Source: Pseudobutyrivibrio sp.
GTDB lineage: Bacteria > Bacillota > Clostridia > Lachnospirales > Lachnospiraceae
NCBI GenBank assembly: GCA_017557715.1
Contig: JAFYYE010000171.1
Span: 1 to 6,046, forward strand
DNA length: 6,046 nt
Reading direction: 5' to 3'
The notes below the pieces were generated by a model. That model was given only the letters and a program-made list of their open reading frames with translations. It was not told where the DNA came from and did not search any database. This document shows, piece by piece, positions 1 to 6,046 of this stretch (positions are counted from its first letter, which is position 1; each line of letters begins with the position of its first letter). A program made the translations under genes and the position numbers.

Positions 1-479
1 TGATGATTCCCGGTGTTGCTACAATGATCCCTCTGTTCACCATGATGAGTAAATTCCATTTTCTCAACACGGTATGGGGCTTTGTACTTCCCGGAATTTC
101 AACACCTTTCATGATCATGATGTTCAGACAGAATTCAAGAAATTTCCCACCTGACATCATGGAAGCAGCAAGAATTGATGGACTTTCAGAATGGAAAATC
201 TTCTTCAAGATGTATGTTCCAGTTCAAAAGTCAATCTATGCAGCAGCTGCAGTAATTACATTTATGAATGCTTGGAATGCATATATGTGGCCAAAGGTAG
301 TTATGAGCGATAACAGAGCACAGACAATGCCAATGTTCATCGCTAACATTTCAAGTGGTTACACTGTAGATTATGGTATGACAATGCTGGGCGTATTGTT
401 CTGCTCACTTCCTACAATGATTGTATTCTTCGTACTTCAGAAGCAGTTTGCAGAAGGTATTACAGGTTCAGTGAAATAA
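1..479 (+). CDS. Sugar ABC transporter permease (MalG/LacG type), C-terminal part
   Basis: This is the inner-membrane permease subunit of a carbohydrate ABC importer, truncated by the window edge. The frame is open from position 3, giving 158 residues against roughly 275 usual for the family, so about 120 N-terminal residues lie upstream. The family's cytoplasmic EAA loop, which docks on the ATPase, is clear: EAARIDG at residues 54-60, followed by the FKMYVPVQK segment. Hydrophobic helices lie at about 22-41, 76-95 and 122-145, with the end of another at the start. The C-terminus (KQFAEGITGSVK) is the typical ending of MalG-like sugar permeases. The partner permease and the solute-binding protein would be expected upstream. 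The beta-galactosidase gene follows after 66 bases, so lactose or another beta-galactoside is the likely cargo; the sequence alone does not fix the substrate. The ATG at position 3 is an internal Met, not the start. Confidence 0.93.
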   Translation, partial: MIPGVATMIPLFTMMSKFHFLNTVWGFVLPGISTPFMIMMFRQNSRNFPPDIMEAARIDGLSEWKIFFKMYVPVQKSIYAAAAVITFMNAWNAYMWPKVVMSDNRAQTMPMFIANISSGYTVDYGMTMLGVLFCSLPTMIVFFVLQKQFAEGITGSVK

Positions 480-491
480 TTATTTACTATC

Positions 492-519
492 AAGGGCGGG
501 CGCTGCTAGTCCCGCCCTT
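492..519 (+). terminator. GC-rich hairpin between permease and lacZ (partial terminator or stabiliser)
   Basis: A perfect 9-bp stem pairs AAGGGCGGG (492-500) with CCCGCCCTT (511-519) around a 10-base loop. It starts 13 bases after the permease stop codon. Only TTTAATAAAA follows, a poor U-tract, so full intrinsic termination is doubtful. Only 26 bases separate it from the lacZ start, which leaves no room for a new promoter downstream. I infer a partial terminator, or a processing/stabilising stem that sets the ratio of transporter to enzyme mRNA within one operon. Confidence 0.6.
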
Positions 520-532
520 TAATAAAACCAAA

Positions 533-538
533 AAGGGG
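533..538 (+). promoter_or_regulatory. Ribosome binding site of lacZ
   Basis: AAGGGG, 7 bases before the ATG at 546. It supports that start and sits in an unstructured A-rich stretch just after the 492-519 hairpin, so ribosome access should not be blocked by the stem. Confidence 0.75.
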
Positions 539-545
539 AAAAACT

Positions 546-3500
546 ATGGCAGAATTCAATTATTCAATTGTTAAAGACCCTAGAATTTTTCAGGAAAATA
601 GATTAGACCCACACTCAGACCACGAGTATTACGATAATGAGAGTTATGCTTATGGTGAAAAATCAAACTTTAAGTATTCTCTAAATGGAATGTGGAAATT
701 TGAATATGCCAAGAATTATGAGTGTTGCGACAAAACTTTTTATGAAGAAGATAGAGATTGTCGAAGCTGGAATGATATAAAGGTGCCTGCCCATATTCAG
801 ATGGAAGGCTACGACAAGATAATGTACGTAAACACTCAGTATCCATGGGATGGACATGAGGCGGTAGTTCCAGGAGAAATTCCTACAGAGGAAAATCCGG
901 TTGGAAATTACGTAAAATATTTTGAAGTGCCTGAGTTTATGAAAGGACAGCCTGTTCATATTTCATTTCAGGGCGTGGAAAGTGGATTTGCACTTTGGCT
1001 AAATGGAAAATATGTTGGATATAGTGAAGATTCCTTTACTCCATCTGAGTTTGATTTAACTCCTTTTATAAAGGCTGGCGAGAATAAGCTTGCAGTGCAG
1101 GTTTTCAAGTGGACAGCAGGAAGTTGGTGTGAGGATCAGGATTTCTTTAGATTTTCAGGAATTTTTAGAGAGGTTTACCTTTACACATTCCCAACAACAC
1201 ATGTTAGGGATTTACGTATCCAAACTCTTTTAGATGATGACTACAGGGATGCCACATTAGTGCTTGATATGGAAGTTGTAGGCGAGGGCCTTGTTCAGAT
1301 GACATTGTCAGATGATGATGTAGATATATTGAACAAGATAAAGGTTAAAGAAGGAAACAACCATTTCGAGCTTCATGTTAGAGAGCCAAAGCTTTGGAGT
1401 GCAGAGCATCCATATCTTTTTGATTTACAGTTAAATGTATTTGGAGAAACTGGACGACTTACAGAGATTGTAAAAGAAAAGGTTGGATTTAGACGTTTTG
1501 AGATGAAGGATGGCATGATGCACATAAATGGAAAGCGCATCGTGTTTAAGGGAGTTAATAGACACGAGTTTTCTTCATCTACAGGACGTGTTCTTACTGA
1601 GGGAGAGATTCTTCAGGATATTATTACAATTAAAAAGAATAATATAAATGCTATTAGAACAAGTCATTATCCAAATCAGACTATATTCTACAGATTATGC
1701 GATATCTTTGGTTTGTATGTTATAGATGAAACAAATCTTGAGACGCATGGAACTTGGCAGACACCAATTCAGATTCTCAAGGTAAGAGATGATAGCTATG
1801 CAGTTCCAGGAGATAGACCAGAATATACAGAGAATGTAATTGATAGAGCTCACAATATGTTTGAGCGAGATAAGAATCATCCTTGTATTTTGATATGGTC
1901 CTTAGGAAATGAAAGCTACGGCGGCACAAACTTACGCAAGATGCAAGATATGTTGCATAAATGGGATAATGGTCGCTTGGTTCACTACGAAGGCGTATTT
2001 AACGATAGACGCGTAGATTTATCAGATATGGAATCTACAATGTATGTCTATGTTAAAAATATTAAAGAATGGCTTAATAATCACAAAGATAAGCCATACA
2101 TCAACTGTGAGTACATGCACGCAATGGGAAATTCATGCGGAGCAATGTCAAAATATACAGAGCTTGCATATGAGGAGCCAAGATTCCAGGGTGGATTTAT
2201 TTGGGATTATATTGATCAGGCTATCACAACAAAGGACTGCTACGGCGTAGAGTTTGAGGGCTACGGCGGAGATTTCGACGACAGACCTAATGATGGCAGC
2301 TTCTCAGGAGATGGTATCTGCTACAGCAAAGGCAGAGTGCCTAGTCCAAAGATGCAGGAAGTAAAGTATGATTATCAGAATATAAAGATTACTATTGCAG
2401 ATGGCAAGGCTCATATCGAGAATAGAAATCTGTTTACAAACATAAATGAATACACTGCAATTTTAACAGTTGAAAAGATTGGCGAGTTGGTTGCAGAGGA
2501 AGAGCTTACAATTGACTGCCCACCACTTGAATCAATTGATTATGAGCTGGAGCTTGATTTGCCTAAGGATAACGAATATGTAGTGACACTTTCATTTGTT
2601 CTTGCTGAAGATACGCTTTGGGCACGAAAAGGTCATGAGGTAGCTTATGGACAGGCTACAATCGGCAAATTCATTTATGAGAGAGGTAGAAAGCAACCTC
2701 TAAAGGTAACACAGGGATTCCATAACCTTGGAGTAAAGGGCGAAGACTTTGAAGTTTTATTTGTTGGACAGCGAGGCCTTAGCTCATATAAATATCATGG
2801 AAAAGAGCTTTTAAAGCGATTTGTACTACCAAATTTCTGGAGACCTATGACAGAAAATGATTTGGCAAACCAATTGCCATTTAGAGCAGGCCAGTGGAAG
2901 CTTGCCAGCAAGTATCTAGCTACATTTATTATGGATGAAAAAGTAAATGAAGCACCTGTCGTAGAAGCATCTGAGGATATGGTAAAGGTAGTTTATAAAT
3001 ATCATTTACCAACACGTCCAGCTGGAACATGTCAGGTTGAATACATTGTAAATGCAGATGGAATGGTGGATTGTACACTAAAACTTCCAGGTTCAGCAGA
3101 AATTGGAGAGCTTCCAGAAATATCAATGGTATTTGCTTTTGATAGTCAGCTATCAAATCTTGAATGGTATGGAAAAGGCCCACAGGAAACATATAACGAT
3201 AGAGATCATGCCAAGATTGGCGTCTTTTCAAATAAAGTAGAAGACAACATGGCAAAATATCTGGTACCTCAAGAGTGTGGAAATCATCAGGAGGTAAGAT
3301 ATGCAACTCTTACTGATGATAAGGGTGATGGAGTATTATTCCTCCCAGGAAATCTTGGATTTTCAGCCCTTCCATATACTGTTCACGAAATAGATGAAGC
3401 AATGCATCCAACAGAGCTTCCAAAAGCGCATTTCACACATGTGAGAGTAGGAAAGCAGATGGGTGTAGCAGGTGATGATACCTGGGGTGCAAAAACCCAT

Positions 3501-3563
3501 CCAGAGTTCATGCTTGATAATAGCAAAGAAATGCAGATTTCCTTTAGTTTTAGAGGGATTTAA
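546..3563 (+). CDS. lacZ: Beta-galactosidase, glycoside hydrolase family 2 (LacZ type)
   Basis: This enzyme hydrolyses terminal beta-D-galactosides such as lactose to galactose and glucose. Its 1005 residues match full-length LacZ (E. coli 1024). Domain order is sugar-binding jelly roll (about 40-215, with EDQD at 196-199), Ig-like domain (about 218-316), TIM barrel (about 318-610), second Ig-like domain (about 615-712) and the C-terminal beta-galactosidase small-chain domain (about 730-1002). Key motifs are intact: RTSHYP at 371-376, ETHG at 399-402 (E. coli Glu416/His418 metal and substrate site), WSLGNES at 451-457 with acid/base Glu456, MY at 499-500 (E. coli Tyr503), and NCEYMHAMGNS at 520-530 with nucleophile Glu522. 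GGDDTW-like residues AGDDTW at 975-980 match the region of E. coli Trp999. There is no signal peptide, so it acts in the cytoplasm. The ATG at 546 has AAGGGG at 533-538, 7 bases upstream. It follows a sugar permease and precedes galK, which fits lactose as substrate. Gene symbol is by homology; local names such as bgaL or lacZ vary. Confidence 0.96.
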   Translation: MAEFNYSIVKDPRIFQENRLDPHSDHEYYDNESYAYGEKSNFKYSLNGMWKFEYAKNYECCDKTFYEEDRDCRSWNDIKVPAHIQMEGYDKIMYVNTQYPWDGHEAVVPGEIPTEENPVGNYVKYFEVPEFMKGQPVHISFQGVESGFALWLNGKYVGYSEDSFTPSEFDLTPFIKAGENKLAVQVFKWTAGSWCEDQDFFRFSGIFREVYLYTFPTTHVRDLRIQTLLDDDYRDATLVLDMEVVGEGLVQMTLSDDDVDILNKIKVKEGNNHFELHVREPKLWSAEHPYLFDLQLNVFGETGRLTEIVKEKVGFRRFEMKDGMMHINGKRIVFKGVNRHEFSSSTGRVLTEGEILQDIITIKKNNINAIRTSHYPNQTIFYRLCDIFGLYVIDETNLETHGTWQTPIQILKVRDDSYAVPGDRPEYTENVIDRAHNMFERDKNHPCILIWSLGNESYGGTNLRKMQDMLHKWDNGRLVHYEGVFNDRRVDLSDMESTMYVYVKNIKEWLNNHKDKPYINCEYMHAMGNSCGAMSKYTELAYEEPRFQGGFIWDYIDQAITTKDCYGVEFEGYGGDFDDRPNDGSFSGDGICYSKGRVPSPKMQEVKYDYQNIKITIADGKAHIENRNLFTNINEYTAILTVEKIGELVAEEELTIDCPPLESIDYELELDLPKDNEYVVTLSFVLAEDTLWARKGHEVAYGQATIGKFIYERGRKQPLKVTQGFHNLGVKGEDFEVLFVGQRGLSSYKYHGKELLKRFVLPNFWRPMTENDLANQLPFRAGQWKLASKYLATFIMDEKVNEAPVVEASEDMVKVVYKYHLPTRPAGTCQVEYIVNADGMVDCTLKLPGSAEIGELPEISMVFAFDSQLSNLEWYGKGPQETYNDRDHAKIGVFSNKVEDNMAKYLVPQECGNHQEVRYATLTDDKGDGVLFLPGNLGFSALPYTVHEIDEAMHPTELPKAHFTHVRVGKQMGVAGDDTWGAKTHPEFMLDNSKEMQISFSFRGI

Positions 3564-3565
3564 GC

Positions 3566-3571
3566 TATAAT
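3566..3571 (+). promoter_or_regulatory. Possible -10 element of an internal promoter for the membrane protein-galK pair
   Basis: A perfect TATAAT lies 2 bases after the lacZ stop codon. The hexamer 17 bases upstream, TTTAGT (3543-3548), matches the -35 consensus at only three positions, and there is no extended -10 TGN. A start site would fall near 3577-3580, inside the left arm of the following inverted repeat, a position typical for a repressor operator. This is a weak call in AT-rich DNA; readthrough from lacZ is the simpler source of transcription. Confidence 0.3.
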
Positions 3572-3613
3572 AGTTGTCGACTGACTTACTATTTTTGACA
3601 GTCGACAATTGTT
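3569..3613 (+). terminator. Long inverted repeat/hairpin after lacZ (terminator-like or operator)
   Basis: The core is a perfect 10-bp inverted repeat, TTGTCGACTG (3574-3583) with CAGTCGACAA (3599-3608), around a 15-base loop. Outward pairing including two G-U pairs extends it to about 15 bp (3569-3583 with 3599-3613). Each arm carries the palindrome GTCGAC. In RNA it would form a hairpin followed by UUGUUUAUU, a fair but imperfect terminator tail. As DNA it could be a two-site operator, since GTCGAC is itself a dyad with a central CG, as in many LacI-family sites. The sequence does not decide between these. The ribosome site of the next gene (3620-3625) lies just outside the hairpin. Confidence 0.55.
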
Positions 3614-3619
3614 TATTAT

Positions 3620-3625
3620 GGAGGG
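3620..3625 (+). promoter_or_regulatory. Ribosome binding site deciding the start of the membrane protein
   Basis: GGAGGG with a 7-base gap to the ATG at 3633. In-frame alternatives are worse: TTG at 3609 lies in the hairpin arm, and ATG at 3618 overlaps this site and has no Shine-Dalgarno of its own. Confidence 0.8.
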
Positions 3626-3632
3626 ACGAATT

Positions 3633-4160
3633 ATGTTTGAATCAAATGACACTTTTGTAGAAGACTCGGTAAAGGTTCTTGAAACTCCACAGGAGAGAGC
3701 TAAGAAATCAGGAGCAGCAATATGTACGGTGCTGTTAATGTTAGCTACTATTTCAATGACAGGCGTAATTAAACTTATTTTAAGCGTTTTACTTATAGTA
3801 TTTGGCATATTAACTATTATTCTATTTATGAATAAGAATATTGAATACGAGTATGACTATACAAATGGTAGTCTTGAGGTTGCAAAGATTATTGACAACT
3901 CAAAGAGAAAAAAGGTGGTTTCAATTGAGTCTGCTGAGATAAAGTTGGTTGCAGCTATTGGAACTAACGAATCACTTAGATTTGATCATGTAAATCTTAA
4001 GACCTATGACTGCTCAGCTCATAATGATGAGTTAAAAGATTACATTTTAGTTGCTCATAACGAGGCAAAAGGATACGATTTCAAAGTATTATTCACACCT
4101 TCAGACAAGTTACTTACAGCAATGGAGAGATATAACAAGAGAGATATTTACAGAGGGTAA
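3633..4160 (+). CDS. Small two-helix membrane protein of unknown function (possibly DUF6106-like)
   Basis: I do not recognise a function. The 175-residue protein has a charged N-terminal tail (1-26, ending QERAKK), two adjacent hydrophobic segments at about 27-44 and 45-66 that probably form a helical hairpin, and a soluble C-terminal domain of about 110 residues. That domain has EYEYDYTNGSLEVAKI at 71-86, a basic KRKK patch at 91-94, and an ending with LFTPSDKLLTAMERYNK at 153-169. This arrangement of two helices, an EYEY...NG...I..I segment, a KRK patch and a C-terminal P..K...AM recalls small conserved Lachnospiraceae membrane proteins that I remember as DUF6106; that match is from memory. 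There is no Sec signal cleavage site, enzyme motif or transporter signature. The start at 3633 is set by GGAGGG. It ends 2 bases before galK, whose ribosome site lies in its last codons, so the two are probably translationally coupled. A direct role in galactose metabolism is not shown; it could be a housekeeping gene carried in this operon. Confidence 0.8.
   Translation: MFESNDTFVEDSVKVLETPQERAKKSGAAICTVLLMLATISMTGVIKLILSVLLIVFGILTIILFMNKNIEYEYDYTNGSLEVAKIIDNSKRKKVVSIESAEIKLVAAIGTNESLRFDHVNLKTYDCSAHNDELKDYILVAHNEAKGYDFKVLFTPSDKLLTAMERYNKRDIYRG
4152..4157 (+). promoter_or_regulatory. Ribosome binding site of galK inside the upstream gene
   Basis: AGAGGG lies within the last codons of the membrane protein gene, 5 bases before the galK ATG. 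Ribosomes finishing the upstream gene (stop at 4158-4160) end almost on the galK start, which favours coupled translation. Confidence 0.7.
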
Positions 4161-4162
4161 AA

Positions 4163-5332
4163 ATGAACGAGAAAGAATTAAGGGTAATATTCGAAGAGAA
4201 ATTTGGAGAGGGCGGAGACATCCGCACATACTTTGCTCCAGGACGTGTAAATCTTATTGGAGAACACACTGATTACAACGGAGGACACGTTTTCCCATGT
4301 GCTCTTACAATAGGCACATATGCAGTAGCAAGAAAGCGTGAGGATAGAGCTATCAAGCTTTATTCTGCAAATATCGAAAAGGCAGGAGTAATTGAAAGCA
4401 GTCTTGATGACCTTACAAATAAGGATGAATACAACTGGGCAAACTATCCACTTGGTGTAGTTTGGGCATTGAAAGAGAAAGGTTCAGAAATTAAATCAGG
4501 ATTTGAAATGTGTGTTTGGGGCAACATTCCCAACGGTTCAGGTCTTTCTTCATCAGCTTCTCTTGAGGTGCTTACAGGTACAGTTTTGAATGATTTCTTT
4601 GGCTTAGATAAGACAATGATTGATTTAGCTCTTATCGGTCAGTACTCAGAGAACAACTTCAATGGATGTAACTGCGGTATAATGGACCAGTTTGCGGTTG
4701 CAATGGGACAAAAAGACCACGCCATTTTCCTTGACTGTGCAGATTTATCCTATAAATATGCTAGTGTAAAGCTTGAAGGAGCAAAGATTGTCATTACAAA
4801 TTCTAAGGTAAAGCACTCACTTGTAGATAGTGCATACAATGATAGAAGAAATGAGAGCTCACAGGCTCTTGCAGATCTTCAGAAAGTATGCGGCATCAGC
4901 ACTCTTGGTGAGCTTACAGACGAGGAATTCGAAAAATACGGCTCAGCTATCAAGGATGAGGTTAACTATCGCAGAGCAAAGCACGCCGTAGCTGAGAACC
5001 AGCGTACAATCAAGGCTGTAGATGCACTTAATGCTAACGATATTGAAACATTTGGAAAGCTCATGAACGCTAGCCACATTTCACTTCGTGACGATTACGA
5101 AGTATCATGTGAAGAGGTAGATTTCCTTGTAGAAACAGAGTGGTCAGTTCCAGGTGTAATCGGTGCCCGCATCACAGGCGGAGGTTTCGGAGGCTGTACA
5201 GTAGCAATCGTAAAGGACGAGGCTGTTGAGAACTTTAAAGAAACAGTAGGCAAAGCCTACAAAGAAAAATACGATTTAGACGCAGAATTCTACGTAGTAG
5301 ATATCGGCGATGGCGCAAAGAGAATTGCATAA
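4163..5332 (+). CDS. galK: Galactokinase
   Basis: GalK phosphorylates alpha-D-galactose at C1 with ATP, giving galactose-1-phosphate, the first committed Leloir step, in the cytoplasm. The 389 residues match the usual 380-400. All GHMP-kinase landmarks are present: the galactokinase signature GRVNLIGEHTDYNGG at 27-41, with Arg28 and the galactose-contacting Glu34, His35 and Asp37; the ATP-binding motif IPNGSGLSSSAS at 122-133; CGIMDQFA at 171-178 with the expected catalytic base Asp175; and the third motif GARITGGGFGGC at 334-345. The C-terminus (VVDIGDGAKRI) is also typical. It lies 2 bases after the membrane protein gene and is followed by a strong terminator, so it is the last gene of the plus-strand run. 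Together with LacZ it accounts for the galactose half of lactose. No galT, galE or mutarotase is present here, so the rest of the pathway must be elsewhere. No truncation or lost key residue was seen. Confidence 0.97.
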   Translation: MNEKELRVIFEEKFGEGGDIRTYFAPGRVNLIGEHTDYNGGHVFPCALTIGTYAVARKREDRAIKLYSANIEKAGVIESSLDDLTNKDEYNWANYPLGVVWALKEKGSEIKSGFEMCVWGNIPNGSGLSSSASLEVLTGTVLNDFFGLDKTMIDLALIGQYSENNFNGCNCGIMDQFAVAMGQKDHAIFLDCADLSYKYASVKLEGAKIVITNSKVKHSLVDSAYNDRRNESSQALADLQKVCGISTLGELTDEEFEKYGSAIKDEVNYRRAKHAVAENQRTIKAVDALNANDIETFGKLMNASHISLRDDYEVSCEEVDFLVETEWSVPGVIGARITGGGFGGCTVAIVKDEAVENFKETVGKAYKEKYDLDAEFYVVDIGDGAKRIA

Positions 5333-5335
5333 ACC

Positions 5336-5362
5336 AAAGGGGCTTTTTACAGCCCCTTTTTT
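5336..5362 (+). terminator. Strong intrinsic terminator after galK, shared with the convergent gene
   Basis: A 9-bp stem pairs AAAGGGGCT (5336-5344) with AGCCCCTTT (5351-5359) around a 6-base loop. A run of six T's begins in the right arm (5357-5362). It starts 3 bases after the galK stop. Read on the minus strand, the same stem is followed by TTTGGTTT, a weaker U-rich tail, so it probably also ends the convergent regulator transcript. The regulator's stop codon (5347-5349) falls in the loop. Confidence 0.9.
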
Positions 5363-6046
5363 GTTGTCAATCCTTGCTTTAAGATTGGTAAGGTAGAATA
5401 ACCCTGCGCTAGTAACAGGGGATTATCAATTTTACGTATGAGGGTTTGAGCGGCTTGGAATCCTAAATCAAACATATCAATGTCGACTACAGTAGGCTTA
5501 GGCTCGATAATATTTGCGTAGGGATAGCTATCAAATGTGATAAAGGCAATATCATTAGGAACAACAAGCTTCAAATCTAAAATCCCTGCGGAGACCCCAA
5601 AAGCAATGGTGTTATTTTCACATATAATAGCCTGTATTTTATGATTATCAGTAAGTATTTCTTTGGTTAAGTTTCTAGCGTTAGAAATATTAGAGGAAAT
5701 ACTATATATATTTTCGGCCTTCAAATGTAAGCCATGGTTGATAAATGCTTTCTTAACACCCTTTAAGCGTTGATCTGAAATAAAATCAGTTCTTTTTTCT
5801 CCAATGAAAACAATATTGATGTACCCACATTCAAGCAAATGCTCTGCAGCACACTGGCCAGCTAAAACGTGATTTGTATCAATCCAACAAAGCTGATTAT
5901 CCATGCTTGGACTACCGATAATCACATGAGGAAAATTTGAATCGATGATATATTTAGCAGTTTCCTCAGTCACTGCGGAACCATGTACAAGTATTCCATC
6001 TGCACAGCCCGATTGTATGGCTTGAATAACAGGGGATTCCTGTCCA
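5347..6046 (-). CDS. LacI-family transcriptional regulator, N-terminus outside window
   Basis: This is the ligand-binding portion of a LacI/GalR-type DNA-binding regulator. The minus-strand frame stays open to the window edge, giving 232 complete residues against about 330-340 for the family. The helix-turn-helix domain and start lie past 6046; the GTG at 5971-5973 is an internal Val codon. Numbering from the first full codon, family landmarks are ADGILVHGS (15-23), IDTNHVLAGQCAAEHLLECG (55-74), IVFIGE (78-83), DQRLKGVKKAF (91-101, with the ligand-contacting Arg93), PNDIAFITFDSYPYA (163-177) and a C-terminal dimer segment ending TTKKGL. The usual ND of the VANDxxA motif reads NN (144-145). 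It is convergent with the lactose/galactose genes and ends in their terminator. Control of the neighbouring genes in response to lactose, galactose or a derivative is the natural guess, but neither ligand nor operator can be read from this part. Confidence 0.92.
   Translation of the reverse strand, partial: GQESPVIQAIQSGCADGILVHGSAVTEETAKYIIDSNFPHVIIGSPSMDNQLCWIDTNHVLAGQCAAEHLLECGYINIVFIGEKRTDFISDQRLKGVKKAFINHGLHLKAENIYSISSNISNARNLTKEILTDNHKIQAIICENNTIAFGVSAGILDLKLVVPNDIAFITFDSYPYANIIEPKPTVVDIDMFDLGFQAAQTLIRKIDNPLLLAQGYSTLPILKQGLTTKKGL

Noticed and set aside
467..490. Promoter just upstream of lacZ (TACTAT at 485-490 with TTCAGT at 467-472)
   Set aside because: Both hexamers match consensus poorly and the spacing is 12 bases. 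A transcript would begin with the 492-519 hairpin. Cotranscription with the permease is simpler.
681..959. Open minus-strand frame of 92 codons inside lacZ
   Set aside because: It lies wholly antisense to a GH2 gene with intact motifs, has no ribosome site that I can see, and its composition looks like reverse-complemented coding sequence.
2929..3306. Open minus-strand frame of 125 codons inside lacZ
   Set aside because: Antisense to the conserved C-terminal domain of LacZ; the Leu/Pro/His-rich translation resembles no protein family.
3595..3619. Second promoter, TTGACA (3595-3600) with TATTAT (3614-3619)
   Set aside because: The -35 match is perfect but the spacer is only 13 bases; at 16-18 bases there is no -10-like hexamer. 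TTGACA here overlaps the loop and right arm of the inverted repeat.
3363..3808. Two overlapping minus-strand frames across the end of lacZ and the start of the membrane protein gene
   Set aside because: Both are antisense to well-supported genes, and neither has a convincing start, ribosome site or recognisable motif.
4051..4272. Plus-strand 73-codon frame bridging the membrane protein gene and galK
   Set aside because: It is out of frame with both genes and would disrupt the galactokinase signature region; the real frames have proper starts and ribosome sites.
5347..5973. A complete 208-residue regulator starting at GTG 5973
   Set aside because: The same frame continues open to the window edge and encodes further LacI-family sequence (ADGILVHGS), so the gene is a larger one cut by the window.
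1..6046. Mobile element, CRISPR array, tRNA/rRNA or riboswitch
   Set aside because: I found no transposase or integrase motifs, no regularly spaced direct repeats, no recognisable tRNA or rRNA segment, and no gap over 70 bases that could hold a riboswitch.

Overview
The window looks like part of a lactose/beta-galactoside utilisation locus from an AT-rich Gram-positive anaerobe, most likely a member of the Lachnospiraceae (Butyrivibrio, Pseudobutyrivibrio and Roseburia are plausible relatives). The signs are AT-rich genes with heavy AGA/ATA codon use, strong purine-rich ribosome binding sites, an ABC-type rather than PTS or LacY-type importer next to a LacZ-type beta-galactosidase, and a small two-helix membrane protein of a kind I associate with that family. 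The assignment rests on recognition by eye, not on a search.

Layout. Positions 1-479 (+) hold the C-terminal half of a sugar ABC transporter inner-membrane permease (MalG/LacG type). A GC-rich hairpin (492-519) lies in the short gap before a full-length 1005-residue GH2 beta-galactosidase (546-3563, +). A second gap (3564-3632) holds a long inverted repeat built on GTCGAC, directly preceded by a TATAAT hexamer. Next come a 175-residue protein with two membrane helices and no assigned function (3633-4160, +) and, 2 bases later, galactokinase GalK (4163-5332, +). A strong hairpin terminator (5336-5362) closes this run. A convergent LacI-family regulator (5347-6046, -) ends inside that terminator; its N-terminal DNA-binding part is outside the window.

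How the genes fit together (inference from the families). The ABC permease, with partners upstream of the window, imports lactose or another beta-galactoside intact. The cytoplasmic LacZ (no signal peptide) splits it into glucose and galactose, and GalK phosphorylates galactose into the Leloir pathway. The LacI-family protein is the obvious candidate sugar-responsive regulator. GalT, GalE and a mutarotase are not in the window. The least ordinary parts are the uncharacterised membrane protein tightly coupled to galK, the inverted repeat in front of it, and an Asn at a usual Asp position in the regulator's ligand-binding domain. I see no sign of a new defence, mobile or CRISPR system; this is mainly ordinary sugar metabolism.
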